Positions 1 to 8,083 of a DNA stretch of 64,000 nucleotides are shown here, piece by piece. The notes beneath the pieces are model-generated. The model ran no database searches. It saw only the letters and a program-made list of their open reading frames with translations, and had not been told where the DNA came from. Source of the stretch: Thalassotalea sp. LPB0316 (GTDB lineage: Bacteria > Pseudomonadota > Gammaproteobacteria > Enterobacterales > Alteromonadaceae); assembly GCF_014898095.1 (NCBI RefSeq), contig NZ_CP062946.1, forward strand, positions 1,364,001 to 1,428,000, written 5' to 3'. Position 1 is the first letter of the stretch. Each line of letters starts with the position of its first letter. Both the position numbers and the translations under genes were made by a program.

Positions 1-2
1 CG

Positions 3-152
3 ATATTTTCAGTTCACTTTGCCAATGGTCTGTTCATGGCAAATAATGGCTATGAATTTGGTTTGGCCTTACTTGCAGCAAGTGTGTCGTTGGCAATCTC
101 AGGTGCCGGCAAGCTGTCAGCAGATGCTATCTTGGCTAAAAAGTTAGCTTGA
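3..152 (+). CDS. DoxX-family membrane protein, C-terminal end (partial)
   Basis: The window opens inside a reading frame that gives 49 residues before a TGA. The fragment has a short helix start (HFANGLFM), a hydrophobic stretch (FGLALLAASVSLAISG) and a small polar tail. This matches the last transmembrane helix of DoxX/DoxD-like inner-membrane proteins, which often precede pirin genes, as here. The stop is 33 bases before the pirin start, so the two could be co-transcribed. The family assignment rests on a short fragment and on context; the function of most DoxX proteins is not settled. Confidence 0.6.
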   Translation: MFSVHFANGLFMANNGYEFGLALLAASVSLAISGAGKLSADAILAKKLA

Positions 153-185
153 GCTTAACATTAACTATAAGGCAGGGGCGCACCT

Positions 186-881
186 ATGATTACAGTACGC
201 AAAAGTGAAGACCGAGGCGTCGCTAACTTCGGTTGGCTGCAAAGCAAACACAGTTTTTCATTCGGTCATTATTACGACCCAGCGCACATGGGGCACTCGG
301 TACTTAGAGTGATCAATGACGATGTGGTTGCCCCTAGCGCAGGCTTTGATACCCATGGTCATCGCAACATGGAAATTATTAGCTTGGTGCTTGAAGGCGA
401 TATTATCCATCAAGATAGCGCAGGCCATCGTCAAGTGTTACCTGCTGGTGAATTTCAACTGATGTCGGCTGGCCGTGGTATTTTTCACAGTGAATTTAAT
501 CATTCTCGGGCTAAGCCACTTAAGTTTTTACAAATTTGGATCGAGCCAAATCAACATGGTACTGCGCCGAGTTATCAGCAAAAGTCGTTTGGCAGCGAGT
601 TGGGCTTAACGACCATTATTACGCCAGATGGTGCCAATGATACGTTGCAAATAAAGCAAAACGCTAAATTGCACCAATTGATTTTAGCCAGCGGCAGTGG
701 CTTAACATTCAATACATCTATTGGTCGCAAACTTTACGTACATTTGATTACTGGCAAATTATTGATTAATCAAGTGGCGCTAAGTGCTGGCGATGGCGCG
801 AAAATTAGTGATTTACAGCAACTTGAACTGCTCAACGGTGGCAGTGATACAGTGACCGCATTAGTGTTTGAATTACCGTAG
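186..881 (+). CDS. Pirin-family bicupin protein (YhhW type)
   Basis: This 231-residue protein has the pirin layout: an N-terminal metal-binding cupin and a C-terminal cupin-like domain. The four expected metal ligands are visible as His57 and His59 (DTHGHR) and His101 and Glu103 (FHSEF), the same positions as in E. coli YhhW, which has quercetin 2,3-dioxygenase activity in vitro. The start is ATG with a GGGGCG-like site before it. It follows a DoxX gene and is 15 bases before a glutathionyl-hydroquinone reductase gene, which suggests a small operon handling quinones, phenolics or redox stress. The natural substrate cannot be read from sequence. Confidence 0.9.
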   Translation: MITVRKSEDRGVANFGWLQSKHSFSFGHYYDPAHMGHSVLRVINDDVVAPSAGFDTHGHRNMEIISLVLEGDIIHQDSAGHRQVLPAGEFQLMSAGRGIFHSEFNHSRAKPLKFLQIWIEPNQHGTAPSYQQKSFGSELGLTTIITPDGANDTLQIKQNAKLHQLILASGSGLTFNTSIGRKLYVHLITGKLLINQVALSAGDGAKISDLQQLELLNGGSDTVTALVFELP

Positions 882-896
882 AAAAGGGCAAGTATT

Positions 897-1874
897 ATGG
901 GATTATTAGTCGATGGTGTATGGCATGACAGCTGGTATAACACCGAAAAATCGAAAGGCAAATTTGAGCGAGAAGAAGCGCAATTGAGAAATTGGATAAC
1001 ACCTGATGGCAGCGCAGGGCCAACAGGTAAGGGCGGCTTTAAAGCTGAATCTGGTCGTTATCACCTATATGTATCTCTAGCTTGCCCTTGGGCACACCGC
1101 ACGCTAATTTTTCGCGCGTTAAAAGGGCTGTCTGAACATATTAGTGTCTCGGTGGTTAGCCCTGATATGTTAAGTAACGGTTGGACATTCGAAAAAGACA
1201 ATCACAGCACGGGTGATGATTTGTTTGATAGCGAGTTTATGCATCAAGTGTATACGCGCAATAACCCAACTTATAGCGGCCGGGTAACAGTGCCGGTACT
1301 ATGGGATAAACAGCAAGGCTGTATTGTTTCTAATGAATCTTCGGAAATTATTCGTATGTTAAATAGCGCATTTGATGATATTACCGGTAACACCTTAGAT
1401 TTTTACCCAAGTGAGCAACAACAAGCAATTGACGAGATCAACGAGTTTGTTTATCACAACATTAATAATGGTGTTTATAAGGCGGGTTTTGCAACCACGC
1501 AATCGGCTTACGAAGAAGCCTATGAAGCACTGTTTGATGCGCTTGATAAAGTCGATAATATCTTAGCTAAACAGCGCTACTTGGTCGGTGATAAGCTGAC
1601 CGAAGCCGACTGGCGATTATTCACGACCTTGATTCGCTTTGATGCGGTATACGTGGGGCACTTTAAGTGTAACAAGCAACAAATTGAGCAATATTCGAAT
1701 TTATCTCAGTATGTGCGTGAGCTATATCAAATAGCGGGTGTTGCTGAAACCGTAGATTTTTATCATATCAAACGACACTACTATTATAGTCACACCATGA
1801 TCAATCCAACGCAGGTGGTACCTAAAGGGCCAGCGATTGATTACAACGCTGAGCATAATAGAGCTAGGCTTTAA
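897..1874 (+). CDS. yqjG: Glutathionyl-hydroquinone reductase (Xi-class glutathione S-transferase)
   Basis: The 325-residue protein has an extended N-terminus, a thioredoxin-like domain with the motif ACPWAHR (catalytic Cys63) and a helical GST C-terminal domain. Family members such as E. coli YqjG/YqjG-like PcpF reduce glutathionyl-hydroquinones back to hydroquinones using glutathione, in the cytosol. The length and the Cys63 position match E. coli YqjG. It follows the pirin gene by 15 bases, so co-expression is likely. The glutathione it needs could come from GshA, encoded at 54.3 kb. Confidence 0.93.
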   Translation: MGLLVDGVWHDSWYNTEKSKGKFEREEAQLRNWITPDGSAGPTGKGGFKAESGRYHLYVSLACPWAHRTLIFRALKGLSEHISVSVVSPDMLSNGWTFEKDNHSTGDDLFDSEFMHQVYTRNNPTYSGRVTVPVLWDKQQGCIVSNESSEIIRMLNSAFDDITGNTLDFYPSEQQQAIDEINEFVYHNINNGVYKAGFATTQSAYEEAYEALFDALDKVDNILAKQRYLVGDKLTEADWRLFTTLIRFDAVYVGHFKCNKQQIEQYSNLSQYVRELYQIAGVAETVDFYHIKRHYYYSHTMINPTQVVPKGPAIDYNAEHNRARL

Positions 1875-1985
1875 AGGAGTGGATAAAACAGGGAAGCAAA
1901 GGTTATAGATTGGCTAGGTGGGACGATGCTGTTGTATTTCGGTTAAAGCCTGATATTCTGGCGATAAATCTACAAGGGAAGGTTT

Positions 1986-2279
1986 ATGTCTATTTTCATT
2001 GTTGCTTTGTTTGGGGTTTCTGTATTCCTGCAGACTTATATATATTTTAAAATGAGAAAATATAACCCTGAATTAACAGAAAATATTTTCGGTGCTAAGT
2101 CATTTTTTGGTGCCTTTTTTACAGCTGATAAAGAGAGTAACTTAGCTTCTCTTCGTTTTTATTATTACCCTTTAAACTATAAACAAGTTGAACCTTGGGA
2201 TATCAAATTAGCACTTGTGATTAATTTCATGATTGCCGTGTACCTAACTTATTATGTTTTTATCATGTTAACCTTTTAA
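1986..2279 (+). CDS. Small two-helix membrane protein of unknown function
   Basis: A 97-residue protein with an AAGGGAAGG ribosome-binding site a few bases before its ATG. It shows one hydrophobic helix at residues 1-21 and another at about 74-95, separated by a polar, aromatic-rich stretch that is likely exposed to one side of the membrane. I do not recognise a family. It stands alone between the reductase gene and the tRNA repeat region and has local AT-rich codon use. The gene is supported by its start signal and composition only. Confidence 0.55.
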   Translation: MSIFIVALFGVSVFLQTYIYFKMRKYNPELTENIFGAKSFFGAFFTADKESNLASLRFYYYPLNYKQVEPWDIKLALVINFMIAVYLTYYVFIMLTF

Positions 2280-2357
2280 GCCGTTTGATAAGTTAACCGA
2301 AAGATAGATACAGAAAAGCTTAGCTAAATTTTAACAGTGATCAGCTAAGGTGATTTT

Positions 2358-2415
2358 AGATTCCGGCCTTCGCCAGAATGACTCATCATCGTCATACCGG
2401 CGAAGGCCGGTATCT
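2358..2415. repeat. REP-like palindromic element
   Basis: Two imperfect inverted arms (ATTCCGGCCTTCGCC... and GTCATACCGGCGAAGGCCGG) flank a short spacer and could form a long GC-rich hairpin in an AT-rich region. Short intergenic palindromes with a CCGGC-TTCGCC core are widespread as REP-type repeats in gammaproteobacteria. It lies downstream of the small membrane protein gene. Confidence 0.6.
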
Positions 2416-2549
2416 TATTTTCTAACTCAACTGTTCGGCGTTATGCGATTGCGAGGTTTCTTATAAATGGTGCCTATGGTGGAGTCGAACTGCCAATCCT
2501 GCTTAGCTACTGATATCAATCAGTACGCCAGTTTTTATTTTACAAATAC

Positions 2550-2575
2550 AAAAAAGCCCAGCTAATGCTGGGCTT
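2550..2575 (-). terminator. Rho-independent terminator in repeat unit 1
   Basis: Perfect stem GCCCAGC/GCTGGGC with a TAAT/ATTA loop, followed on the minus strand by six T. It is oriented to stop transcripts coming from the tRNA operon. Confidence 0.8.
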
Positions 2576-2667
2576 ATCTGATGAATGGTGCCTATGGTGG
2601 AGTTGAACTGCCAATCCTGCTTAGCTACTGATTTGAATCAGTACGCCAGTTTTTATTTTACAAATAC

Positions 2668-2693
2668 AAAAAAGCCCAGCTGATGCTGGGCTT
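2668..2693 (-). terminator. Rho-independent terminator in repeat unit 2
   Basis: Copy of the same hairpin (GCCCAGC/GCTGGGC, loop TGAT) with a run of six T on the minus strand. Confidence 0.8.
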
Positions 2694-2786
2694 ATCTGAT
2701 GAATGGTGCCTATGGTGGAGTTGAACTGCCAATCCTGCTTAGCTACTGATTTCAATCAGTAGGTCAGTTTTAATATGACATAAAGC

Positions 2787-2810
2787 AAAAAAACCAGCCG
2801 AAGCTGGTTT
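2787..2810 (-). terminator. Rho-independent terminator of the tRNA-Phe/tRNA-Thr operon
   Basis: Stem AACCAGC/GCTGGTT with loop TTCG, followed on the minus strand by a T run. It begins about 10 bases after the CCA end of tRNA-Thr and is therefore the first terminator of that transcript. Confidence 0.85.
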
Positions 2811-2819
2811 CTTAATAAA

Positions 2820-2895
<76 letters not shown>

Positions 2896-2979
2896 ACACA
2901 AAACTGTGTGCGATAAGCAATGCTTATCTTGGCACCGAATACCTGTTAATAACAGGTATTCAAAATTCTTTGGAATAGA

Positions 2980-3055
2980 TGGTGCCTCGAGGCGGAATCG
3001 AACCACCGACACGGGGATTTTCAATCCCCTGCTCTACCGACTGAGCTATCGAGGC
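2980..3055 (-). tRNA. tRNA-Phe (anticodon GAA)
   Basis: 76 bases with encoded CCA. Acceptor stem GCCTCGA/TCGAGGC, D arm TAGCTCAGTCGGTAGAGC, anticodon arm GGGGA-TTGAAAA-TCCCC (anticodon GAA) and T arm with TTCGATT. A copy with the same sequence is at 14934-15009 on the other strand. Confidence 0.96.
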
Positions 3056-3102
3056 GTGTCTATTCAATTTGTCTTTTTGGCCTTGCCTTGAAGACGGGCG
3101 CT

Positions 3103-3131
3103 ATTAAACTGTTTTTCGTTTTCTACGTCAA
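3103..3131 (-). promoter_or_regulatory. Sigma-70 promoter of the tRNA-Phe/tRNA-Thr operon
   Basis: On the minus strand: -35 TTGACG, a 17-base spacer, -10 TTTAAT, then a GC-rich discriminator (AGCGCCCG). A GC-rich discriminator is typical of stable-RNA promoters under stringent control. It lies about 45 bases upstream of the tRNA-Phe 5' end. Confidence 0.7.
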
Positions 3132-3215
3132 CTACTTTTTTAAAATAATTTTCCGTTTGCCTGTTTTTTCTTCGTTTTGCGGTAAAAAACAACGTAATTG
3201 CTATTTTCTTAGCCG

Positions 3216-3506
3216 TTAAGCGTTATAAAGCGTAAACAGTCCAATGGCGATAAAGCCGAGCCCTGCAACATAAGATAAGGTGCGCTCATCAACATATTGC
3301 GAAATAAAGGTGCCAACTAACACGCCCATGGCGGTTGCACAAATCAGCGCGGCAGACGCTGCGGCAAATACCATCCATTTACTGACCTCTTTGTCGGCGG
3401 CAAACAACATAGTGGCTAATTGGGTTTTATCACCAAGCTCGGCGACAAATACTGAAGCGAAGATAGTTAAAAATATCTTCCAGTCGATACTAAATTCCAT
3501 CGGCAT
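3216..3506 (-). CDS. Half-size GDT1/TMEM165-family (UPF0016) membrane transporter
   Basis: A 96-residue protein with three hydrophobic segments (about 8-28, 40-62, 73-93) and the family signature ELGDKTQ at residues 21-27. Two-domain members of this family export Mn2+ or move Ca2+; single-domain bacterial forms such as this one must pair to make a full transporter. Its ATG overlaps the stop codon of yggX (TAATG), so translation is probably coupled. An alternative ATG lies two codons downstream. The link to yggX and mutY suggests metal and oxidative-damage control, but that is inference. Confidence 0.85.
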   Translation of the reverse strand: MPMEFSIDWKIFLTIFASVFVAELGDKTQLATMLFAADKEVSKWMVFAAASAALICATAMGVLVGTFISQYVDERTLSYVAGLGFIAIGLFTLYNA

Positions 3507-3775
3507 TATTTCTCTGGTGTGTAACCTTCAATGTGAGGCTCTTTGCCTTCAAATAAAAATTCAACCATGGTTTTTTCTAAAAAGGCACGGTCATCAGGGT
3601 TCATCATGTTCATTTTGTGTTCATTGATTAACATGGTTTGTTTTTTCTGCCATAGGCTCCATGCTTCTTTGCCTATGTTGTCAAATATGCGTTTGCCAAT
3701 TTCACCTGGGTATAGTTGGAAATCCAAACCGTCATCGTCTTTCTTTAAGTGCTGACAAAATACTGTGCGAGTCAT
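3506..3775 (-). CDS. yggX: Probable Fe(2+)-trafficking protein YggX
   Basis: An 89-residue cytosolic protein with the family start MTRTVFC (conserved Cys7) and the conserved [12 protein letters not shown] and [14 protein letters not shown] stretches. YggX proteins protect Fe-S clusters from oxidation and are tied to iron trafficking. It sits 10 bases after mutY, the usual gammaproteobacterial pair, and its product would fit the protection of the MutY Fe-S cluster. The stop overlaps the next gene, a GDT1-type transporter. Confidence 0.96.
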   Translation of the reverse strand: MTRTVFCQHLKKDDDGLDFQLYPGEIGKRIFDNIGKEAWSLWQKKQTMLINEHKMNMMNPDDRAFLEKTMVEFLFEGKEPHIEGYTPEK

Positions 3776-3785
3776 CTTTGTTCTT

Positions 3786-4859
3786 TTAACCTATGATTTT
3801 GGAAATAATAGTAACTGTTGAAGCTGCAAGGCCAACAGAGTTTTGTTGTGCGATATCATACCATTGTTGGGCAGATTTTTCGTTTATTTGTGTAGCCGAA
3901 TGTTGCTCGCATTCGATCACTATCGCAGTGATGTCTAAATGAAAGTGACTAAAGGTATGACGAAAGGCTTCAAACGTTTGCCTTTCTTGCTCAACTAAAT
4001 TCATTTTTGCTAAAAATAACGATATTTCACTCTCATCAGCGACCTCATGGAAACACCACAAACCACCCCAAATACCACTTGGTGGCCGCTTTTCCATTAA
4101 CAACTGTGAGTTGATTTTTGGGATCACCATAATCGTTTGCTTTTCAGGGATCGATTTTTTTGGCTTTTTTTGCGGAAACTCGGCCTGTAAACCACCCAAG
4201 TTGGCTAAACAGCCTGATTGCAGAGGACATTCTTCACATTTAGGTTTTGAGCGCGTACAAACCATAGCGCCCAAATCCATCATCGCTTGATTAAACTGAG
4301 CAACCCCTTTTGCTGGCGTTAAGGTTTCGGTAATTGGCCAAAGTTGCTTTTCGTATTTGGCTTGACCATTGTGGCCCTCAACTGTGTAGCAACGAGCTAA
4401 CACGCGTTTTACGTTACCGTCTAAAATAGGGTAGTGCTTGTTTAGTGACAAACTTAAAATAGCCCCCGCGGTTGAGCGGCCTATGCCGGGAAGCTCTATC
4501 ACTTGTTCCAAGGTTTCTGGGAATTTCCCATCGTATTCTCGGTGGATTATTTTAGCTGTTTTGTGAAGGTTTCTGGCGCGGGCGTAATAGCCAAGCCCCG
4601 TCCAATGGTGAAGCACACTATCTTCATCGGCTAATGCTAAATCGGAAATTGTCGGGAAACTTGCCATAAACCTTTGGTAATAAGGGATAACGGTAGCGAC
4701 TTGTGTTTGCTGTAACATAATTTCCGAAATCCAGACCCGATAAGGCGTTTTATTTTGCTGCCAAGGTAAACTTTTTCGGCCTTGTTGCTCGTACCAAGTG
4801 AGTACTTGGTTAGCGAAGATATCCGCAGACGTTTGGCTAATCTTAATAGTATTGGTCAT
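3786..4859 (-). CDS. mutY: Adenine DNA glycosylase MutY
   Basis: A 357-residue base-excision repair enzyme that removes adenine mispaired with 8-oxoguanine. It carries the catalytic Glu46 (SEIMLQQTQ), the helix-hairpin-helix [10 protein letters not shown] at about 123-132 with catalytic Asp147 (LDGNVKR), and the [4Fe-4S] loop Cys201-x6-Cys208-x2-Cys211-x5-Cys217. The C-terminal part (about 230-357) is the NUDIX-like domain that recognises 8-oxoG. Length and organisation are normal. It is the first gene of mutY-yggX-gdt1 and is transcribed away from yggL-trmB. Confidence 0.97.
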   Translation of the reverse strand: MTNTIKISQTSADIFANQVLTWYEQQGRKSLPWQQNKTPYRVWISEIMLQQTQVATVIPYYQRFMASFPTISDLALADEDSVLHHWTGLGYYARARNLHKTAKIIHREYDGKFPETLEQVIELPGIGRSTAGAILSLSLNKHYPILDGNVKRVLARCYTVEGHNGQAKYEKQLWPITETLTPAKGVAQFNQAMMDLGAMVCTRSKPKCEECPLQSGCLANLGGLQAEFPQKKPKKSIPEKQTIMVIPKINSQLLMEKRPPSGIWGGLWCFHEVADESEISLFLAKMNLVEQERQTFEAFRHTFSHFHLDITAIVIECEQHSATQINEKSAQQWYDIAQQNSVGLAASTVTIISKIIG

Positions 4860-4998
4860 AGTGGCGACAGTGTAGCGAATTGATATTTTTGAAACAATCC
4901 AACAGATACGTTGTTTTGCGGAAAAAGTTTCACTTTGGCTAGAAAAATTAGCCGTTTCGCACTATTCTTCGCGCATCAGTGTTTTGAGCTAAAGGTTT

Positions 4999-5337
4999 AT
5001 GATGAAAAAAGACGCAAAAAGCAGAAATCGCCGTATACGCAAAAAGTTGCGCGTTGATGAGTTTCAAGAATTAGGTTTTGATGTTGCTTGGAAGTTACCT
5101 GACGATACAACTGATGAAGCGGTTGACACATTTATTGATAAATTTTTCGCCGAAGTTATTCAAGAGCGCGAACTGGGTTTTGGCGGTGAAGGTGATGTTT
5201 TATGGCATGGTCTGATTTGTACGCAAAAACTGGGTAAGTGTACTGAAGAAGATCGCACAGCAGTTGAAAACTGGTTGAAAGCCAATGGTGCCACAACCGT
5301 ATCAGTATCTGATTTATACGATGTTTGGTGGGAATAG
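4999..5337 (+). CDS. yggL: YggL family 50S ribosome-associated protein (DUF469)
   Basis: A 112-residue basic-then-acidic protein. The N-terminal RNRRIRKKLRVDEFQELGF segment and the C-terminal LYDVWWE are characteristic of YggL. E. coli YggL binds the 50S subunit. The start has two tandem ATG codons with AAAGG upstream. It is divergent from mutY (139-base gap that must hold both promoters) and is followed by trmB, the same neighbourhood as in enterobacteria. Confidence 0.93.
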   Translation: MMKKDAKSRNRRIRKKLRVDEFQELGFDVAWKLPDDTTDEAVDTFIDKFFAEVIQERELGFGGEGDVLWHGLICTQKLGKCTEEDRTAVENWLKANGATTVSVSDLYDVWWE

Positions 5338-5443
5338 CGCTAACGACCAAACTGGAAAATGAATTGTCTGGATTGATTGAGTTTCATTCAATAACCGTGG
5401 ATAATACGCGCCCTTAAATTTGCCAACAAAAAAGATTAGGTTT

Positions 5444-6169
5444 ATGAGTCAAAGAGAGCATAAAACAGTAGAGCAAGCACAAGCCGAAGGTAAATATATT
5501 CGTACCGTACGCAGTTTTGTTAAACGCGAAGGTCGATTAACCAAAGGCCAAGCCCATGCTCTGGAAAACTTTTGGTCAGAAATGGGGTTGAACCATGAAG
5601 ACGGTATGATTGACTCAAAAGCACTTTTTGGCAATGACAACCCCGTAACCTTAGAGATAGGTTTTGGTATGGGGAAGTCGCTTGTTGAAATGGCAAAGAA
5701 TGCACCCGATGTTAATTTTATCGGTGTTGAAGTACACCGCCCGGGTGTTGGTGCATGTATTGCGTTAGCGCAAGAAGAAGGGGTGAAAAACCTCAAAGTA
5801 TATGAGCACGACGCGATTGAAATTCTAGCTGATTGTATTCCTGACCAATCGTTAACTACCGTTCAGTTGTTTTTCCCTGATCCGTGGCACAAGAAAAAGC
5901 ATCACAAACGCCGTATCGTGCAACCTGAGTTTGTTGAAACGATTCGTCAAAAGCTCAAAGTTGGTGGTGTTTTCCACATGGCAACTGACTGGGAAAACTA
6001 CGCAGAATGTATGCTAGAAGATATGCAAAGTGCGCCGGGCTATAAAAACTTATCGCCAACTAATGATTATGTACCACGCCCTGACTCTCGCCCGTTGACA
6101 AAATTTGAGCAGCGCGGTCACCGTTTAGGTCACGGTGTTTGGGACTTGCAATTTTCTCGCGTCAATTAA
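5444..6169 (+). CDS. trmB: tRNA (guanine-46-N7)-methyltransferase TrmB
   Basis: Makes m7G46 in tRNA using S-adenosylmethionine. Visible motifs are the SAM-binding [15 protein letters not shown] and the family signature [15 protein letters not shown]. The ATG at 5444 was chosen because a TTAGG site precedes it and the resulting 241 residues match the usual length; a TTG at 5420 in the same frame would add eight residues without a clear ribosome-binding site. It follows yggL by about 100 bases. Twelve bases after the stop lies a GGGGTCAG palindrome into which an IS10-like element has inserted. Confidence 0.96.
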   Translation: MSQREHKTVEQAQAEGKYIRTVRSFVKREGRLTKGQAHALENFWSEMGLNHEDGMIDSKALFGNDNPVTLEIGFGMGKSLVEMAKNAPDVNFIGVEVHRPGVGACIALAQEEGVKNLKVYEHDAIEILADCIPDQSLTTVQLFFPDPWHKKKHHKRRIVQPEFVETIRQKLKVGGVFHMATDWENYAECMLEDMQSAPGYKNLSPTNDYVPRPDSRPLTKFEQRGHRLGHGVWDLQFSRVN

Positions 6170-6179
6170 TCAATGTTGG

Positions 6180-6188
6180 GGTCAGAGT
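6180..6188. repeat. Target-site duplication, left copy
   Basis: The nine bases GGTCAGAGT directly precede the left end of the IS element and are repeated exactly at 7524-7532. A 9-bp duplication is the size made by IS10-type transposases. Confidence 0.93.
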
Positions 6189-6258
6189 CTGAGCCATCCC
6201 CACAAATAATTTAATTTTTTCAAACAGTTATATTATTTTAAAAATTTGGAACTTTCAT

Positions 6259-6284
6259 GGCGGTTGATGATCTGATCAATCGCC
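6259..6284 (+). promoter_or_regulatory. Leader hairpin with two Dam (GATC) sites upstream of the transposase
   Basis: A 10-bp stem GGCGGTTGAT/ATCAATCGCC with loop GATCTG lies 23 bases before the transposase ATG; GATC occurs at 6269 and 6274. In IS10 and IS50, Dam sites near the promoter and fold-back structures in the leader limit transposase synthesis. A similar role is inferred here. Confidence 0.5.
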
Positions 6285-6307
6285 AAAAAGAAAAGCCATA
6301 ACCACAC

Positions 6308-7504
6308 ATGAAAGTTACCACTAGTTTGCAGCAAACCTTTTTAAAGATCACTAATAATATTCACGCCAAGCGCCGAATGGCTATTAAAAGCTGTGTCGAT
6401 AGCTTACTACTCGATAGTTTTGCGACCGTGACATCAATTGGACGTGGTATTGATAGTTGTGCCTATGAAAAGCATTCAATTAAGCGTGCTGACAGACTAC
6501 TCTCCAATGCGCATCTGTATAGAGAACGTGTTGATATATATAGGGAAATGACTTCGTTGCACATATCTCCCTATAGTCGCCCGCTCATTCAAGTTGATTG
6601 GTCAGACTTAGATAATCGCAAGCGTAATTTTCTAATTCGAGCATCTGTTGCTTTGGATGGTCGTAGTATTACGGTCTATGAAGAGGTGCACGGCATGGCT
6701 ACTAAGGAAAAGCCTGCGACTCATAAAGCGTTTTTAATCTCGCTTGCACAAGTACTACCTGCGTGCTGTAGACCAGTCATTGTAACAGATGGCGGTTTTA
6801 AAGTGCCTTGGTTTAAACAAATTCTCAAATTGGGTTGGGATTTTATCGGACGTATACGTGGCAATAATTATTATAATTGCACCGGTAATCAATGGTTGCA
6901 CATTAGTAAGCTACATGAAATTGCAACACCGACACCAAAATACTTCATTGGACACATAACTAAAACTAACCCATTAGCAGTTAACGTTGTTGTTTATAAA
7001 AGTAAATCTAAAGGTCGTAAATCATTGAATAATGAAGGGCTACCTCGGAAAAGTAAGCTTGCTAAACAACATGCTAAAAGTGGGCGAGAGCCCTGGGTAC
7101 TAGCTACATCCCTCATAACATCTTCAAACACAGCAAAGCGTATTGTTGAGCTTTATAAAACACGGATGCAGGAAGAAGAGGCGTTTAGAGATGTAAAAAG
7201 TGAGCGCTATGGCTTTAGTTTAAACTTACACCTTAGCTACAAAACTCATAGACTCAACAACCTATTATTGCTAACAACTATTGCTCATTGGTTATCGATT
7301 ATAGTGGGTGTTTGTGGTGAGATTAGCCGAGTTGCGAGACGGTACCAAGCAAACACTACACGTAATAAACGCGTATTGTCCTTGTCGTTTCTTGGACGAA
7401 GACTGATAAGAGATAAGCGGTTTAAGTGCTCAAAAGCCTTAGTTCGGCTGGCCTTTGAGCAAATAAATCGCGTTATATCCTACTGGAATACTTGCGATGC
7501 TTAA
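6308..7504 (+). CDS. IS10-like (IS4 family) DDE transposase
   Basis: The 398-residue transposase has catalytic residues at the same places as Tn10 transposase: Asp97 (VDWSD), Asp161 (TDGGFKVPW) and Glu290 in the Y-x2-R-x3-E-x6-K signature (YKTRMQEEEAFRDVK). The segments RASVALDGRS and EPWVLATSL are also shared with IS10. It cuts and pastes the element through double-strand breaks and DNA hairpins. No frameshift or missing catalytic residue is seen. The gene fills the insertion sequence, and its TAA is immediately followed by the right inverted repeat. Confidence 0.97.
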   Translation: MKVTTSLQQTFLKITNNIHAKRRMAIKSCVDSLLLDSFATVTSIGRGIDSCAYEKHSIKRADRLLSNAHLYRERVDIYREMTSLHISPYSRPLIQVDWSDLDNRKRNFLIRASVALDGRSITVYEEVHGMATKEKPATHKAFLISLAQVLPACCRPVIVTDGGFKVPWFKQILKLGWDFIGRIRGNNYYNCTGNQWLHISKLHEIATPTPKYFIGHITKTNPLAVNVVVYKSKSKGRKSLNNEGLPRKSKLAKQHAKSGREPWVLATSLITSSNTAKRIVELYKTRMQEEEAFRDVKSERYGFSLNLHLSYKTHRLNNLLLLTTIAHWLSIIVGVCGEISRVARRYQANTTRNKRVLSLSFLGRRLIRDKRFKCSKALVRLAFEQINRVISYWNTCDA

Positions 7505-7523
7505 ATTTGTGGGGATCCCTCAG

Positions 7524-7532
7524 GGTCAGAGT
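7524..7532. repeat. Target-site duplication, right copy
   Basis: GGTCAGAGT, identical to 6180-6188, directly follows the right end of the IS10-like element. Confidence 0.93.
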
Positions 7533-7574
7533 CAATTGACACTGACCCCAACATTTTGACTCTGATCACAAAGG

Positions 7575-7934
7575 TTATTCGCCTTTTCTTCTGAGTAAAT
7601 ACTGCTGCTGAATGTGCATCAAATGCTGGCTGTGGCGAAAATTCCCTGTTTTTTTCAACCATCTCTCATCGATAATATCTCGCTCGAGTGCAGCTTGTAG
7701 TATGCGAATGGGGTATTGCGTCCAAAAGTAGAGTGTTGCTTGAATATGATATTCATTATTGGGAAATGCGTTACTGCGCGATTGTTCTAATTCAGTGGTT
7801 ATGGCTTTAATAACTTCTGGTTTGATGTCAGATATTAACAGAGCCTTGAACTGGTTAAAACGCCTGGCTCTGATCAGCTGCCAAACCATCCAAAGAATTG
7901 TAAGTGTTGCTAAACTGGCTAAAACTTCTAACAT
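7575..7934 (-). CDS. Hypothetical membrane-anchored protein
   Basis: Starting at the internal ATG at 7934 gives 119 residues: one N-terminal transmembrane helix (about residues 3-20, LEVLASLATLTILWMVWQL) and a basic cytoplasmic region with a helical YHIQATLYFWTQYPIRILQAAL segment. The frame is open back to an ATG at 8063, but that start would add 43 poorly coding residues and leave only 20 bases to the divergent protease gene, so the shorter form is preferred. I do not recognise a family. It ends 42 bases from the disrupted palindrome at the IS right flank. Confidence 0.6.
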   Translation of the reverse strand: MLEVLASLATLTILWMVWQLIRARRFNQFKALLISDIKPEVIKAITTELEQSRSNAFPNNEYHIQATLYFWTQYPIRILQAALERDIIDERWLKKTGNFRHSQHLMHIQQQYLLRRKGE

Positions 7935-8083
7935 ACTGCGTCGCTCAATAAAACTGGCGTTATCATAACAACTACACCACTCAATACAACTATCTCTAGT
8001 AGTATCATTTAGAAATATTTTTACTAAGGTAACTTGAACTCGGTTATGATATGCAGGTAACAAAAAATTAATTAGGGATAACT

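Larger units (their letters stand above)
2468..2819 (-). repeat. Three 118-bp tandem repeats derived from the 3' part of tRNA-Thr
   Basis: Units begin at 2468, 2586 and 2704 (period 118, last one 116) and run in register into the intact tRNA-Thr at 2820. Read on the minus strand each carries an anticodon-arm-like hairpin (TACTGAT/ATCAGTA), a T-arm-like stretch (GGCAGTTCGACTCC) and a CCA end, but no D arm and no full acceptor stem. The first two units also contain their own GCCCAGC/GCTGGGC terminator. They look like decayed copies produced by tandem duplication of the tRNA 3' end, similar in design to the repeats after E. coli tyrT. Confidence 0.8.
6189..7523 (+). mobile_element. Complete IS10-like insertion sequence (IS4 family), 1335 bp
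   Basis: The ends are 19-bp inverted repeats, CTGAGCCATCCCCACAAAT at 6189-6207 and CTGAGGGATCCCCACAAAT (reverse complement) at 7505-7523, with two mismatches. They resemble the IS10 end CTGAGAGATCCCCT. An exact 9-bp target duplication flanks the element. The single gene is full length and its stop codon abuts the right repeat. The element split a palindrome built from GGGGTCAG that is still recognisable across the insertion. Intact ends, target duplication and gene suggest recent, possibly still active, transposition. Confidence 0.95.

Noticed and set aside
2906..3091. Plus-strand open frame of 61 codons
   Set aside because: It covers the minus-strand tRNA-Phe gene; the sequence is explained by the tRNA.
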